From Chlamydia sp. (lineage in GTDB: Bacteria; Chlamydiota; Chlamydiia; Chlamydiales; Chlamydiaceae): DNA of 64,000 nucleotides. The stretch is taken from assembly GCF_017472245.1 (NCBI RefSeq), contig NZ_JAFUQR010000002.1:1-64000 (forward strand). Reading direction: 5' to 3'. The translations under genes were made by a program, and so were the position numbers. The first letter of the stretch is position 1. Each line of letters starts with the position of its first letter. The notes under the pieces were generated by a model. It saw only the letters and a program-made list of their open reading frames with translations. It searched no databases and was not told where the DNA came from. This document shows positions 38,651 to 48,181 of the stretch, in pieces.

Positions 38651-39235
38651 ATGGTTGCTAAGAGCATTGTTAAAAGCTCCGGAACTTTCATAAGTAAATC
38701 TTTTGTGAAAGTTTTCGCTGGATCCTTGTTCTTGGCCTGTTTAGCTAAGATCAGTATAAGTTTACCCTTTACTCCTGTTCCTATCACTTTTCAAACCTTA
38801 GGGGTCTTCTGTTTAGGGCTTGCTATGACGCCAGGGATGGCTGCTGCTACTGTAGGGGTTTATCTAATGGAAGGGCTGCTTTTCCCAGTATTTTGTAGTT
38901 CCTCTTACGGAATAGCGGTGTTCTGTGGTCCTACTGCTGGATATCTGTTTTCCTTTATGCCCACAGTAGCTCTTATTTCTTGGTTGTATAGGAAATGTGG
39001 AGGTGTAAGGGCGAAATCCTCCGTTGTAGCATTAGTTTTATTCGTTGGAGGAGGGCTCAACCTCTGTTTAGGAGCGTTGTGGCTAGCTTGTTTTCTCAAA
39101 AATATTGGAGTTTCGATTTCTTTTGATTTGTTTGAGGCTTTCAAAATGGGAATTTTGCCTTTTCTGATAGGTAAGGTGATAAAGATTGCTTTTGTTGTGC
39201 AGGGACGATCGGTACAGGAGCGGTTGTTGCATTAG
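38651..39235 (+). CDS. bioY: Biotin transporter S component BioY
   Basis: 194 residues, a hydrophobic protein with about six membrane segments. BioY motifs: ISLPFTPVPITFQTLGVF, LGLAMTPGMAAATVGVYLMEG and a GPTAGYLFSFMP segment. Imports biotin, as shown for the C. trachomatis orthologue (CT359/CTL0613). Chosen start ATG 38651 has AAGGAGG three bases upstream, the same layout as mdh. ATGs at 38612 and 38636 are in frame, the former with AAAAAGG four bases away. No ECF ATPase genes are nearby. A strong bidirectional terminator follows. Confidence 0.9.
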   Translation: MVAKSIVKSSGTFISKSFVKVFAGSLFLACLAKISISLPFTPVPITFQTLGVFCLGLAMTPGMAAATVGVYLMEGLLFPVFCSSSYGIAVFCGPTAGYLFSFMPTVALISWLYRKCGGVRAKSSVVALVLFVGGGLNLCLGALWLACFLKNIGVSISFDLFEAFKMGILPFLIGKVIKIAFVVQGRSVQERLLH

Positions 39236-39255
39236 GTTCTTTTGATAAGAGAAAG

Positions 39256-39292
39256 AAAAAGTCCTCCTAACGAAATAGGGGGACTTTTTTTT
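39256..39292 (+). terminator. bioY terminator
   Basis: Fourteen-base-pair stem (AAAAAGTCCTCCTA with TAGGGGGACTTTTT, one wobble, seven-base loop) ending in eight T. It is symmetrical enough to work on both strands. Confidence 0.88.
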
Positions 39293-39419
39293 GTTGAGGC
39301 GAATTTTCTACCTGAGATACTGACTACTCCTCTTCTGAGATAGGATGAAAAATAAGAGTTAGGAGCGTCTTCTATTTTAGGTTCTCGAAAGTGAAAGCTC
39401 CACTTTCTAAATAGGATGT

Positions 39420-39702
39420 ATGAAAAAAATTAAGATTTTCTTCGAAAAGAAGGAGCGTTTTTTGTGATTTTTGGATGATTGATCAGGTTGAATGGAAATT
39501 GAAATCGTGTAACTTAAGAAAGTTATAGCTAAATGTAATAGAGAGCATTCTAACAAAGATCGGACATTGAAAAGGCAGTTTCTACAGATTGCTGACTTAG
39601 GATTTAGAATGATTCGAGAAAGAGTGCTCGATCGAGGGTGAATGGGCAGATTCTTCTGTTGATGTGAGTGATACGGAGATTAGATCGGTTATACAATTAT
39701 AA
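39420..39702 (+). pseudogene. Decayed coding sequence in the CT357/CT358 region
   Basis: In the 450-base gap between bioY and the next intact gene, one plus-strand frame from ATG 39420 reads as protein broken by several stops. Its longest open part (39513-39638) is 42 codons, including RTLKRQFLQIADLGFRMIRE. It is followed after a one-base shift by 19 codons beginning WADSSVDVSDTEIRSVIQL to TAA 39700. C. trachomatis has two small Inc genes (CT357, CT358) between bioY and yyaL. Only one intact Inc-like gene is seen here, so this may be the remains of the other. Confidence 0.4.
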
Positions 39703-39742
39703 AAAAGCTATAAGAGGTGGGTCTTTTGTACAATTTTTTTTG

Positions 39743-40048
39743 TTATACCGGGCTTCCTATCTCTGACGAGGGAGGGGATGATGATGAGATCCAAAATCCC
39801 AAAACTAGGATGATAGCAGCATGTAGAGCTAGTATACCAGCTACTAGTATATAAGAAACAAGACCCCCAGAGAATACTAGGAGAGATAGTGTAAGAATAA
39901 GAGCTGCTACTAAGAGGGAGAGCTTTAAAACTGTAGAGCTTTTTAAGTAAGAGGTTAGGGTTTTATTGTTGTGAGCGTATTGATTACAAGGAGGTAAAGG
40001 ACAGAAGGGAGTTTGCTCTGAAACTAAGGGATTCTGTTTTACAAACAT
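39743..40048 (-). CDS. Small predicted inclusion membrane protein (CT357/CT358 region)
   Basis: 101 residues. After a polar N-terminus with a few Cys and Pro, two hydrophobic helices (about 41-59 and 63-87) are joined by a Gly-Gly turn, giving the bilobed Inc signature, and the tail is Ser/Pro-rich. No Sec signal. Likely a type III-secreted inclusion membrane protein; which of the C. trachomatis CT357/CT358 genes it matches I cannot tell. It is short for an Inc protein. Confidence 0.6.
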   Translation of the reverse strand: MFVKQNPLVSEQTPFCPLPPCNQYAHNNKTLTSYLKSSTVLKLSLLVAALILTLSLLVFSGGLVSYILVAGILALHAAIILVLGFWISSSSPPSSEIGSPV

Positions 40049-40203
40049 GTGCCTATTATTAAATATTTTGATTTTTATTTCTTTTAAGGAAAGAAAAGAT
40101 AAAAAAGTTTTTTCTTACCTTCCTCCCATTTTACTAAAACAGTCTATTTAGACACCTAAATTAAAAAAGAGAAGAAGTTTTAACTAAGATAGTTAGAGAA
40201 TTT

Positions 40204-40291
40204 CGGAAGAGAAGGGATTCGAACCCCCGGTCCTTGATTAAGGGACTTCTGATTTCGAATCAGACGCATTCGACCACTCTGCCACTCTTCC
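40204..40291 (-). tRNA. tRNA-Ser (anticodon CGA)
   Basis: Reading the minus strand from 40291: the acceptor stem GGAAGAG pairs with CTCTTCC and discriminator G. The anticodon stem-loop is TCTGA-TTCGAAA-TCAGA, with CGA at positions 34-36. A long variable arm (AAGTCCC...GGACC) is typical of serine tRNAs. The T arm GGGGGTTCGAATCCC is clear. CCA is not encoded. It reads UCG codons. Confidence 0.95.
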
Positions 40292-40503
40292 GCAAAAAGA
40301 CTCGGCGACAAGAGGACGCATGGTAACTCTTACCATAGTTTAAGATCAAGAGTTCCTTGTTTATATTTTAGAAAGTCAAGCGAAGAAAGGAACTTAAGAT
40401 TTTGTATCGATGTTTATTAGTGTTTGTTTAGTAAAATATTTAGCAAAGTATAATTTTTGATTTTAAAATTAAAGATATACCTTTTGTTTTTTTTATTTTT
40501 GTC
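40292..40503. other. AT-rich intergenic region between tRNA-Ser and yyaL
   Basis: No ORF with coding character. The very T/A-rich 70 bases before the yyaL ATG may hold its promoter, but I see no convincing -35/-10 pair. The tRNA promoter must lie here on the minus strand. Confidence 0.4.
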
Positions 40504-42618
40504 ATGACAACGGACCACCCTTTTACGAATAAACTTATCACTGAAAAATCTCCTTATCTCCTCCTGTATGCTCACACTCCTGTAGATTGGTACCCTTGGT
40601 CTGCAGAGGCATTTCATAAGGCTTCATCGGAAGACAAACCTATCTTTTTGTCTATAGGGTGTACGCACTCTAAGTGGTGTCAGGTCATGCTTAAAGAAAA
40701 TTATGAAAATCCTGAAGTTGCAGCAATCTTAAATGAGTATTTTGTTTGTATTAAGGTTGATAAAGAGGAACTTCCTCATTTAGCAAATTTGTATTTTGAA
40801 CTGTCTCAGATGCTGTCTGTATCCGGGGAGGTACAAGATTTACCAACATGGCCTCTTAATGTATTTCTTACTCCAAACTTGCTTCCTTTTTTTAGCTTAG
40901 GATATGCCAATTTTTCTGGAAAAATGGGAGCTTCCTCCTTTGTGCAAATGTTAGAAAAACTACATGCTATGTGGGAAGATCGAGAAGATCGAGAGGTGCT
41001 TGTCCAACAAGCTGAGAAGGTAATTGAAGTTGCGGCATTTTTAGAAGAATGTTCTTTCAAAAAAGAGCCTTTGGACGAGAAAAAATTGAAATTGGTAACT
41101 GAGGATATTTATCAGGACGTTGACGCTCAATTCGGAGGTGTTAAATCTTTCCCGAAAACTTTACCTGGGTTGCTCAGCTTATTTCTTTTGCGAATAGGAG
41201 CTGAGTACCAAGATGGACGAGCCATTTTTTTTGTAAATAGATCTTTACGTACTGTGGCAAGTGGGGGAATTTTTGATCATTTATCAGGAGGATTCTTCTG
41301 TTACACTATTGATGATCGGTGGCTAATTCCTTGTTTTGAGAAACGGGCTTTTGACAATACTCTTATGATGCTCGTTTATGCAGAAGCAGGGATATATATG
41401 AGAAATCCAGAATTCATCCTTGTAGCTAAGCGAGTGCTTAGTTATCTAATAAAAGAGCTTTATGATTTCGAAACAGGAGCTTTTTACATTTCTGAATATG
41501 CCCAACAGAGAGGAGAGACTGACATTGATAGTCAGTACACATGGTCGGGGGAAGAAATTCGTTCCTTACTTGGGGATAATGCTGAGATGTTCTGTGAGTA
41601 CTACGATGTATCTAGGGAAGGGATTTGTAATGGAAGGAATATTTTACACATCTCTCCTTACGTAGATAATAAGGAAATAGCTGAACGGTATCGATGTTCA
41701 TCAGAAGAATTTCAAGCAAGATTAGAAGCTTCTAGAGAAAAATTACGTGTCTATAGAGCGGGTAAAACGAAATCTTTTAAAGATGATCAGTCATTGACAT
41801 TCCAGAATGGTTGGGGGATTTTTTCTTTAATAAAAACAGGGTTGCTTTTAGGAAGTTCTGAATGTTTCCAAATGGCCGAAAAATGCGGAGATTTCATTTC
41901 GAAAAATTTATATAAAAACGGCCGTTTATTACGTCGATGGAGACAAGGAGAGGCAAAATATTCTGCTGGGTTAGATGACTATGCCTCAGTTATTATGGGA
42001 TCGCTAGCTCTCTTTGAAATAGGAGCAGGGGCAAAGTGGCTAGTATTCGCTGAAGAATTGACAAAAGAAGTATTAATATCTTTTCGTTCTGAGACTGGAA
42101 GTTTTTATTCTACAGATGGAAGAGATTCTTCGTTGCTAATAAAAAAGATTTCCCTAGCAGATGGAGACTCTATATCTGGTAACGCTCTGTTTTGCCAAAG
42201 CCTACTAAAATTACATATTATTTCTGGTAAGAAACATTATCTAACATTTGCCGAAGACATTTTGCAATGTGTTCAAGGGAGGTGGCTAAAACATAAATTC
42301 TCTTCTCTAGGAGGCTTGATAGCTGCCCAAGAGTATTTCTCTAAACAGCATCAAAAAATTATTATTTCTTTAGGGAATGAGCAGAACAGAGAGCAGATAT
42401 TGGATTGTTTTAAAGGCATTTTTCTTCCTCATACGTCTCTCGTTTGGCTAACAGCTAAGGATAGAGAAATTTTAACAACCTGTCTTCCGGAAAGTGAACA
42501 AAGATTAATTCCTTCGAGAGAAGACGGAGTAACGAAAATCTATTTTTTAGACCAAACTTGTGGACGGATATTTTCTTCTCTAGAACATTTTCGTGCGTTT
42601 CTTTCTAGCCAGTGTTGA
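40504..42618 (+). CDS. yyaL: YyaL/DUF255 thioredoxin-like protein lacking the usual CxxC
   Basis: 704 residues: an N-terminal thioredoxin-like DUF255 domain and a C-terminal six-hairpin (alpha/alpha toroid) glycosidase-like domain, as in YyaL and mammalian SSP411. The conserved [18 protein letters not shown] and KPIFLSIGC segments are present. The family's usual CHWC active site reads SKWC (Ser56, Cys59), with Cys53 three residues earlier. The toroid part shows [23 protein letters not shown] and [21 protein letters not shown]-type segments. Function in any organism is poorly known. CT356 position. Confidence 0.85.
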   Translation: MTTDHPFTNKLITEKSPYLLLYAHTPVDWYPWSAEAFHKASSEDKPIFLSIGCTHSKWCQVMLKENYENPEVAAILNEYFVCIKVDKEELPHLANLYFELSQMLSVSGEVQDLPTWPLNVFLTPNLLPFFSLGYANFSGKMGASSFVQMLEKLHAMWEDREDREVLVQQAEKVIEVAAFLEECSFKKEPLDEKKLKLVTEDIYQDVDAQFGGVKSFPKTLPGLLSLFLLRIGAEYQDGRAIFFVNRSLRTVASGGIFDHLSGGFFCYTIDDRWLIPCFEKRAFDNTLMMLVYAEAGIYMRNPEFILVAKRVLSYLIKELYDFETGAFYISEYAQQRGETDIDSQYTWSGEEIRSLLGDNAEMFCEYYDVSREGICNGRNILHISPYVDNKEIAERYRCSSEEFQARLEASREKLRVYRAGKTKSFKDDQSLTFQNGWGIFSLIKTGLLLGSSECFQMAEKCGDFISKNLYKNGRLLRRWRQGEAKYSAGLDDYASVIMGSLALFEIGAGAKWLVFAEELTKEVLISFRSETGSFYSTDGRDSSLLIKKISLADGDSISGNALFCQSLLKLHIISGKKHYLTFAEDILQCVQGRWLKHKFSSLGGLIAAQEYFSKQHQKIIISLGNEQNREQILDCFKGIFLPHTSLVWLTAKDREILTTCLPESEQRLIPSREDGVTKIYFLDQTCGRIFSSLEHFRAFLSSQC

Positions 42619-42749
42619 ATTGATTCGTCAAGTTTTTAGGATTGTTTGTTTTTGGTTCTTTTACGATTTATTTCAGAAAAAAGTATTTTTTGTGTCCTTT
42701 CGGTTGAGGATATAAGGATTTTTTGTTAGAAATGTTCTGACGGTTGGGG

Positions 42750-42853
42750 CCTCTTCTCCCTTGTAGGCTTTTTATTTAGGACGAAGATGTATTCCTTTTG
42801 GAATACGGGCTTCTTAACATCTTCAGTGAAATGTTAGAGGGACAGAGAAGAGG
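42750..42853 (+). promoter_or_regulatory. Nested inverted repeats upstream of the SurA-like gene
   Basis: Within the 292-base gap after yyaL: CCTCTTCTC (42750-42758) pairs with GAGAAGAGG (42845-42853). GAAGATGT (42783-42790) pairs with ACATCTTC (42817-42824). GTATTCC (42789-42795) pairs with GGAATAC (42800-42806) around TTTT. A competing TAACAT/ATGTTA pair (42815-42820 / 42831-42836) would break the second stem. It could be a structured 5' leader, or overlapping terminator-like elements. No known riboswitch recognised. Confidence 0.4.
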
Positions 42854-42910
42854 GAGGAGAGGGATCACCCAATATTTCTAAGGTTTTTCTACCTAAGATA
42901 CAAATCAAGG

Positions 42911-43975
42911 ATGCGATTAGTGAAACGTGCTGTTGTAGCTTGCTATCTGGGAACCGTAATTCTTTCGGGGATCGCTTCTGGCTACGAGGGGGCTTCTTTC
43001 TCGTCTGGATCTGTTGAACAAAGCCTTTCCGAGGTGGCTATACATAATCGAGTGTTGTTTAAGGTGGATGAAGACACTGTAGTTACAACCTTAGACGTCA
43101 TTCATAAGCTTAATATTCTTTTTTATTCCACTTGTCCACAGCTGATAGATTCTGTGTCTGCAAGATCTCAATATTATGCTGCTATGTGGCCTGTAGTTTT
43201 GGAAGCTGTTATTAATGAATTTCTTATGGCAGCTGATGCCAAAGCCAAGAAAATTTTTATAGATCCAACCTCTGTAAATCAAGAGATTGAGTCCATGTTT
43301 GGTCGCGACCTATCTCCATTTTTCAAAATTTTCGATATGACTCCTGAAGATGTTTTTAATGTTGTTCATCGAATCATGGTTGCTCAGCGTATAGAGGGGA
43401 TGATGGTTCGTTCTCGGGTTATGTTGAAGGTAACCCCAGGCATGGTGCGAACATATTATCAAAAGCTCGCAGAAGAGGCGGCACAAATCACGCAGTGGAC
43501 ATATCGGGTCTTGACTATCAAAGCGGGCTCTGAGTTTTTAGCCAATAAAATTGCCGGGAAGGTACAGGAGCGTTTAAACGAAGGAGCGGCATGGGATAAG
43601 GAGCGGTTAACTGCTATGGTTCTTTCTCAAGGTGGGCAGCTGATTTGTTCTGAAGAGTTCTTTCGAGAAGATGCGCAGTTGTCTGTTGCACATAAACAAG
43701 CTTTGGAAGAGATTCCTTTTCCCGAAGAGCGTTGTGGGAAAGCCATAGAGCATGCTTCTGGATTGAAGCTTTTTGTGCTTTTTAATCGCTCAACGAAAAC
43801 TTTAGAACCTCTTGAAAAGATAGAACCTCAGCTAAAACAACAACTTATGATGGCTTTGGCTGAAGAGGAGGAAGCTAATTATAAAGGAAAATTGCATGCT
43901 CGCTATGGATTTGATCCCTCTGTTATAACAAAACTGCTCGCAGCAGACGCTCCTCAGTTATTTTCTTTATTATAA
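42911..43975 (+). CDS. SurA-like periplasmic chaperone
   Basis: 354 residues. The N-terminus is a signal peptide (hydrophobic to about residue 22, ending near SGYEG). The next region resembles the SurA/PpiC N-domain: [20 protein letters not shown] is like the SurA segment in which VNDxxIT is followed by a long helix, and [19 protein letters not shown] follows. No clear parvulin catalytic motif. Probably helps outer-membrane proteins fold. The ATG at 42911 directly abuts AAGG, so the in-frame GTG at 42920 (AAGG nine bases upstream) may be the true start. It precedes ksgA by 11 bases. CT355 position. Confidence 0.72.
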   Translation: MRLVKRAVVACYLGTVILSGIASGYEGASFSSGSVEQSLSEVAIHNRVLFKVDEDTVVTTLDVIHKLNILFYSTCPQLIDSVSARSQYYAAMWPVVLEAVINEFLMAADAKAKKIFIDPTSVNQEIESMFGRDLSPFFKIFDMTPEDVFNVVHRIMVAQRIEGMMVRSRVMLKVTPGMVRTYYQKLAEEAAQITQWTYRVLTIKAGSEFLANKIAGKVQERLNEGAAWDKERLTAMVLSQGGQLICSEEFFREDAQLSVAHKQALEEIPFPEERCGKAIEHASGLKLFVLFNRSTKTLEPLEKIEPQLKQQLMMALAEEEEANYKGKLHARYGFDPSVITKLLAADAPQLFSLL

Positions 43976-43986
43976 AGGCGGAGAGG

Positions 43987-44820
43987 GTGGCACGAAGTTC
44001 CATAGAGCAGTTAACCTCTTTTCTCAAGTCAGTGAACGGACGAGCTAAGAAGGCTTTGTCTCAGAATTTTCTAGTAGATGGAAATATTTTGAAGAAGATT
44101 CTTATGACGGCAGAGGTTCAACCCGGAGATTGGGTCCTTGAGGTAGGCCCAGGATTTGGGGCTTTGTCTGAGGTTTTAGTCTCTCAAGGGGCAAATGTGA
44201 TAGCCTTAGAGAAAGATCCAATGTTTAAAGAATCTTTGTCCGAATTACCCATAGACGTTGAGATTGTGGATGCTTGTAAATATCCATTAGCATCTCTAGA
44301 TGACAAAGGTTGGCGGGGAAGGGGGCGCGTAGTAGCGAATCTTCCGTATCATGTCACTACACCTTTATTAACAAAATTTTTTTTAGAATCTCCCCACCGA
44401 TGGAAAACTGTAACAGTAATGATCCAAGACGAAGTGGCTCAACGCATTACTGCAAAACCTGGAGATAAGGATTATAGTTCTTTAACGGTTTTCTTACGTT
44501 TCTTTGCAGATGTTCGGTACGCTTTCAAGGTAAGTCCGAATTGCTTTTATCCTAAGCCAAGTGTACATTCGGCTGTTGTACATATGTGTGTACACGACAA
44601 ATTTGCTTTACCCAGCCCGGAGAGGGAAGAGTTTTTTACTTTAACTCGGGCAGCTTTTGGACAAAGAAGAAAACTTTTAGCGAATTCTCTAAAAGATCTT
44701 TATCCAAAAGATAAAATCTTTGAGGTTTTAGAGCAGTTGGGATTTTCAGAGAAAACTAGGCCAGAGAACATTTCTTTCGAAGAATATTTAAAAATTTTTC
44801 GCTTATTAAAAGATTTTTAG
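43987..44820 (+). CDS. ksgA: 16S rRNA dimethyladenosine transferase (RsmA/KsgA)
   Basis: 277 residues, GTG start at 43987 with GGAGAGG directly before. Dimethylates two adjacent adenines near the 3' end of 16S rRNA. SAM site [14 protein letters not shown], an ALEKDPMF segment, the catalytic [11 protein letters not shown] and the C-terminal [14 protein letters not shown] and [12 protein letters not shown] segments are all family hallmarks. CT354 position. Confidence 0.95.
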   Translation: MARSSIEQLTSFLKSVNGRAKKALSQNFLVDGNILKKILMTAEVQPGDWVLEVGPGFGALSEVLVSQGANVIALEKDPMFKESLSELPIDVEIVDACKYPLASLDDKGWRGRGRVVANLPYHVTTPLLTKFFLESPHRWKTVTVMIQDEVAQRITAKPGDKDYSSLTVFLRFFADVRYAFKVSPNCFYPKPSVHSAVVHMCVHDKFALPSPEREEFFTLTRAAFGQRRKLLANSLKDLYPKDKIFEVLEQLGFSEKTRPENISFEEYLKIFRLLKDF

Positions 44821-44846
44821 AAAAAATCTCTTCTTTATAGTCTTAA

Positions 44847-44993
44847 ATGCCCGAACTCTCCCTCGACAAGGCTTTCTTAGCATGCTACTTGACTGGCAAA
44901 GATACTGATCTACAAAACGAATCTTGGGATAACAACCTTTTACTAATATTGGAAGATACTGTTAAGCTTTTAGGCATTGTAAGTCTAGCTTAG
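44847..44993 (+). CDS. Possible 48-residue small protein between ksgA and def
   Basis: An ATG at 44847 opens a 48-codon frame beginning [19 protein letters not shown] and ending with an amphipathic helix ([19 protein letters not shown]), TAG at 44991. Composition and codon use look like a real protein. It lies in the 214-base gap between ksgA and def on the same strand. There is no strong ribosome site; TTAA precedes the ATG. I do not recognise it. Confidence 0.45.
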   Translation: MPELSLDKAFLACYLTGKDTDLQNESWDNNLLLILEDTVKLLGIVSLA

Positions 44994-45034
44994 GCAGCTA
45001 TTTTTTAAGTTTTTGTGTAGGAATCTTTGGGATT

Positions 45035-45583
45035 ATGATAAGAGATCTCGAGTACTATGATAGTCCAATTTTGCGTAAAGTTGCGGCTCCTGTAGATGAA
45101 ATAACTGATGAACTAAGACAGCTTGTGCTCGATATGAGCGAGACAATGGCTTTTCATAAAGGAGTAGGACTTGCGGCTCCTCAGGTCGGACAAAGTATAT
45201 CTTTATTCATTATGGGAGTGGAAAAAGAATTAGAAGATGGAGAACTTGTCTTCTGTAGTTTCCCAAAGGTTTTTATTAATCCTGTAATTGTTCAAAAATC
45301 TGAGCAGTTAGTCTTTGGAAATGAAGGGTGTCTATCTATTCCGGGATTGCGAGGCGATGTTGCCAGACCAGATAAAATTACAGTAACTGCAACAAATTTA
45401 GATGGGCAATCATTCACGATGGTTTTGGAAGGCTTTTTAGCAAGGGTCGTGATGCATGAAACAGACCATCTTCATGGGATTCTGTACATTGATAGAATGT
45501 CAGATAGTTGTAAAACGAAACAGTTTAAGAATAGTTTAGAGAAAATTCGTCGCAAATATAGTATCTTGCGGGGGTATAGTTAG
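45035..45583 (+). CDS. def: Peptide deformylase
   Basis: 182 residues. Removes the formyl group from nascent proteins. All three motifs are present: [10 protein letters not shown] (44-52), EGCLSIPG with metal ligand Cys99, and HETDHLHG with His141, Glu142 and His145. Metal-dependent hydrolase in the cytosol. CT353 position. Confidence 0.96.
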   Translation: MIRDLEYYDSPILRKVAAPVDEITDELRQLVLDMSETMAFHKGVGLAAPQVGQSISLFIMGVEKELEDGELVFCSFPKVFINPVIVQKSEQLVFGNEGCLSIPGLRGDVARPDKITVTATNLDGQSFTMVLEGFLARVVMHETDHLHGILYIDRMSDSCKTKQFKNSLEKIRRKYSILRGYS

Positions 45584-45703
45584 AGCAAATAACTGTAGAG
45601 AGTTTTTTCTCTTTGCTTGTATTTAGCGCTACACAATCACCTAAAAGAGTATTGTTTGAGATGTGGGTACGCGCTTCTTTTGGTAATTTTTTAGGAGGAT
45701 AGA

Positions 45704-46009
45704 GTGATCGCTCTGTTTTACGTTTTTTTGTTCTTATTTCTTTTGTTGTCCTTAGTGCTATGTGGACTAGTTCTTGTTCAAGAGAGTAAGAGTATGGGAT
45801 TAGGATCATCTTTTGGTGTTGATTCTGGAGATTCTGTATTTGGAGTATCTACACCAGAAATTTTGAAAAAAGCTACTGGTTGGCTGGCGGTAGCTTTCTG
45901 TTTAGGATGTTTATTACTATCTTTTGCAACAAGTCACTTAGGGAAAGGAGAAGAAAAAGAAGCTTTACCACAGTATGTTGAAGACTTTGTGCAAGATGTT
46001 GAAGAATAG
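45704..46009 (+). CDS. secG: SecG protein translocase subunit
   Basis: 101 residues, GTG start at 45704 after AGGAGG (45692-45697). Two membrane helices (about 2-25 and 57-76) flank the conserved SecG loop VLVQESKSMGLGSSFG. The C-terminal tail is acidic (EEKEALPQYVEDFVQDVEE). Part of the SecYEG channel. A perfect hairpin terminator follows. CT352 position. Confidence 0.88.
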   Translation: MIALFYVFLFLFLLLSLVLCGLVLVQESKSMGLGSSFGVDSGDSVFGVSTPEILKKATGWLAVAFCLGCLLLSFATSHLGKGEEKEALPQYVEDFVQDVEE

Positions 46010-46045
46010 ATATCTTTAGTTAGAACGAGCACAAGAAAAAAAGTG

Positions 46046-46074
46046 AAACCAAACTATTCAGTTTGGTTTTTTTT
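46046..46074. terminator. Bidirectional terminator shared by secG and the lptD-type gene
   Basis: Ten-base-pair perfect stem AAACCAAACT / AGTTTGGTTT with loop ATTC. T tracts lie on both sides (eight T on plus; minus reads TCAC then seven T). The lptD-type TAA stop (46073-46075) lies at its edge. Confidence 0.9.
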
Positions 46075-48175
46075 ATCCAAAAGGATGGCAATGTTTATGT
46101 TTACGTTTATCTAACTTCAAATAGAAGAAACATCGCTTATCAGCTTCACGTTTCTCATACACTGAAAAGAATTGCCAATGCTCAAAGATTTTATGTCCTA
46201 AGATCATTTGATATTCTAGGTAAGATGGGGAACCTGGGCGATGCCATCCATATCGGAGATTAAGATTATAATTCCAATGAGGGTGTGGACGGACGAAAAA
46301 TTTCCCTGTAATTAAATTTCTTTGATCGGAAAGTGGTGAGGCTAGTAAAGCTTCCAAGGATCGGCTTACGTCAATTATATAGTTATCTTTAGCACATTTG
46401 ATGAAGCCGTACTTGCTTCTATGTAAAAATTCTAAGACTAGGCCGATATTATCATCTAGAATCCATTCCCACATAACATTAAGGTGATCCCAGCGGCTTT
46501 TATTCCAAATCCATTCAGCATCAACAGATAATGTGTTTCGGAGTGAAAAAGGTAGCGAGAACTTACAGGCTGTTTTAGGAAAAGTTTCTTTAGTATTAGC
46601 TTCATCAAAGATATAGGTTGTCCATAGTTTCAAATGAGAAGGGGACATCAGAGTTAAATGCTTGTTAAAAATTTTAGATTCAAACCCTATTTGAAGAAGG
46701 TTTATTGAATGAAAGGCATCTTTGATAGAGAAAATATACGGCTCATCTGAAGACAACAAAGGTCGTGTTGTTTTCAAGAAAGAACAAAAAGGTTCAATAA
46801 TGTGACGAGCACAACAGTATTCTTTTTGTAAAGGTAGACGGTAATCAAGAGAGAGAGATCCGGATAGTTGACAATGATCTGCATCTTGATCAAGCATGCG
46901 GCTATAGCAAATAGTTGTTCCGGATAATGAGGGAGTTAATACCCCTATAGGGAAGGCTAGACTACGGAAGATTTTATGGGATGAAGATAGCCTCCAAGAA
47001 GAAAAATTTGTTCCTAAAATATTATTACTGAAATGAAAATCCAAAAAGCCTGCTTCGACACGATTTTCTAAAAAGATTCGCGATTGACCAATATTCACTG
47101 GTCGATGGTGCAGTATTACTTGAGGTAGTTCTTGTTTAACATTTTGGAAAGAGTTCACTTTCGCAGAAGCAGTGATTTCTCCGAATAGATTCTTATCATG
47201 CCAGCCTAAGCTAATTTCTGTAGGTCCAGTATTTTTTAAAGAAAAATTATTAGGAAAAATATCCGAAACAGTTTCCCAGCTGTCACTTAAATGGAATTCT
47301 CCAGCCAGATGGGTTTTTTCTTGGGAAAAAGCAAAATCTCCGTGCAATCGATAGCGATCTTTTGCTCCTGATGAGTCGATAGCCAGACGATGTGCATAGT
47401 AGCTTTTGATATTTATGTTATTGCCCGGCTTTTCTTGAGAAGAAAAGCGCATATTATATCCCAGACCAATTCCATGTTTGAAAAAGCTATCCAAAAACAA
47501 GGTTGTAGAAAAATGTTTTTTGGAAATAGGGGAGTAGCTTACTCCCAAATAGGATCCTAAAAAGCCTCCACTTCCTCCTCGGAAAGTAATTGGAGGTTTA
47601 GGAATTTCCATAGGCATAATCGAAATCTGAGGAAGTAGTAACACAGGAGTATTGCAAATCGATAGTCGCGTTGGTCCCATAGATAATACGCTATCTGAAG
47701 AGTATTCTAAATATTCTCCGGATAGACAAATATGCTTTTTAGGACCTTCAGAAGTCGAAATATATCCTTTGTGAACGATAATGGAGGTGGGGGAGATTGT
47801 CATAGTTGATCCCCCGATAAACCATGGGTACAAAGAGCATCGGCCGTTGGTCAATAAACAAGAATCAGTGTCTTCATAATATTCTAGGTAATCGCAGATT
47901 AAAATTTTCCCACGATAATTCACCATGACATTGCCGTGAGCAACGATTTTAATTCCACAATCTGTCCGGTTTTCGACATAGGCCTTATTGGCTTGAAGAC
48001 GTAGATTATCATGAATATGTAATACCCCGTCCTCGACATCCATAATTCCTGTAATGCCTTTAAAATGGCTTAAATAAGAAATTTTTTTTTGAACTGCTTG
48101 TTGATGAGAAAGCCCCTCTGATGAGTAAGTATGAGCAAGAAGCATTCCAACAAAAAGTAGGAAAAATCGTTTCAC
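46073..48175 (-). CDS. lptD: LPS-assembly protein LptD-like (outer membrane)
   Basis: 700 residues. Signal peptide (MKRFFLLFVGMLLAHTYS), then an OstA/LptA-like beta-jellyroll domain (about 40-200) with DGVLHIHDNLRLQANKAYVE and IVAHGNVMVNYRGKILICDY. A long beta-rich C-terminal region then fits the LptD barrel, starting near FRGGSGGFLGSYLGVSYS. Would insert lipooligosaccharide in the outer leaflet. The usual LptD disulfide cysteines cannot be assigned by eye. Third in a minus-strand run with maf and the HEAT protein. CT351 position. Confidence 0.8.
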   Translation of the reverse strand: MKRFFLLFVGMLLAHTYSSEGLSHQQAVQKKISYLSHFKGITGIMDVEDGVLHIHDNLRLQANKAYVENRTDCGIKIVAHGNVMVNYRGKILICDYLEYYEDTDSCLLTNGRCSLYPWFIGGSTMTISPTSIIVHKGYISTSEGPKKHICLSGEYLEYSSDSVLSMGPTRLSICNTPVLLLPQISIMPMEIPKPPITFRGGSGGFLGSYLGVSYSPISKKHFSTTLFLDSFFKHGIGLGYNMRFSSQEKPGNNINIKSYYAHRLAIDSSGAKDRYRLHGDFAFSQEKTHLAGEFHLSDSWETVSDIFPNNFSLKNTGPTEISLGWHDKNLFGEITASAKVNSFQNVKQELPQVILHHRPVNIGQSRIFLENRVEAGFLDFHFSNNILGTNFSSWRLSSSHKIFRSLAFPIGVLTPSLSGTTICYSRMLDQDADHCQLSGSLSLDYRLPLQKEYCCARHIIEPFCSFLKTTRPLLSSDEPYIFSIKDAFHSINLLQIGFESKIFNKHLTLMSPSHLKLWTTYIFDEANTKETFPKTACKFSLPFSLRNTLSVDAEWIWNKSRWDHLNVMWEWILDDNIGLVLEFLHRSKYGFIKCAKDNYIIDVSRSLEALLASPLSDQRNLITGKFFVRPHPHWNYNLNLRYGWHRPGSPSYLEYQMILGHKIFEHWQFFSVYEKREADKRCFFYLKLDKRKHKHCHPFG

Positions 48176-48181
48176 TATGGA

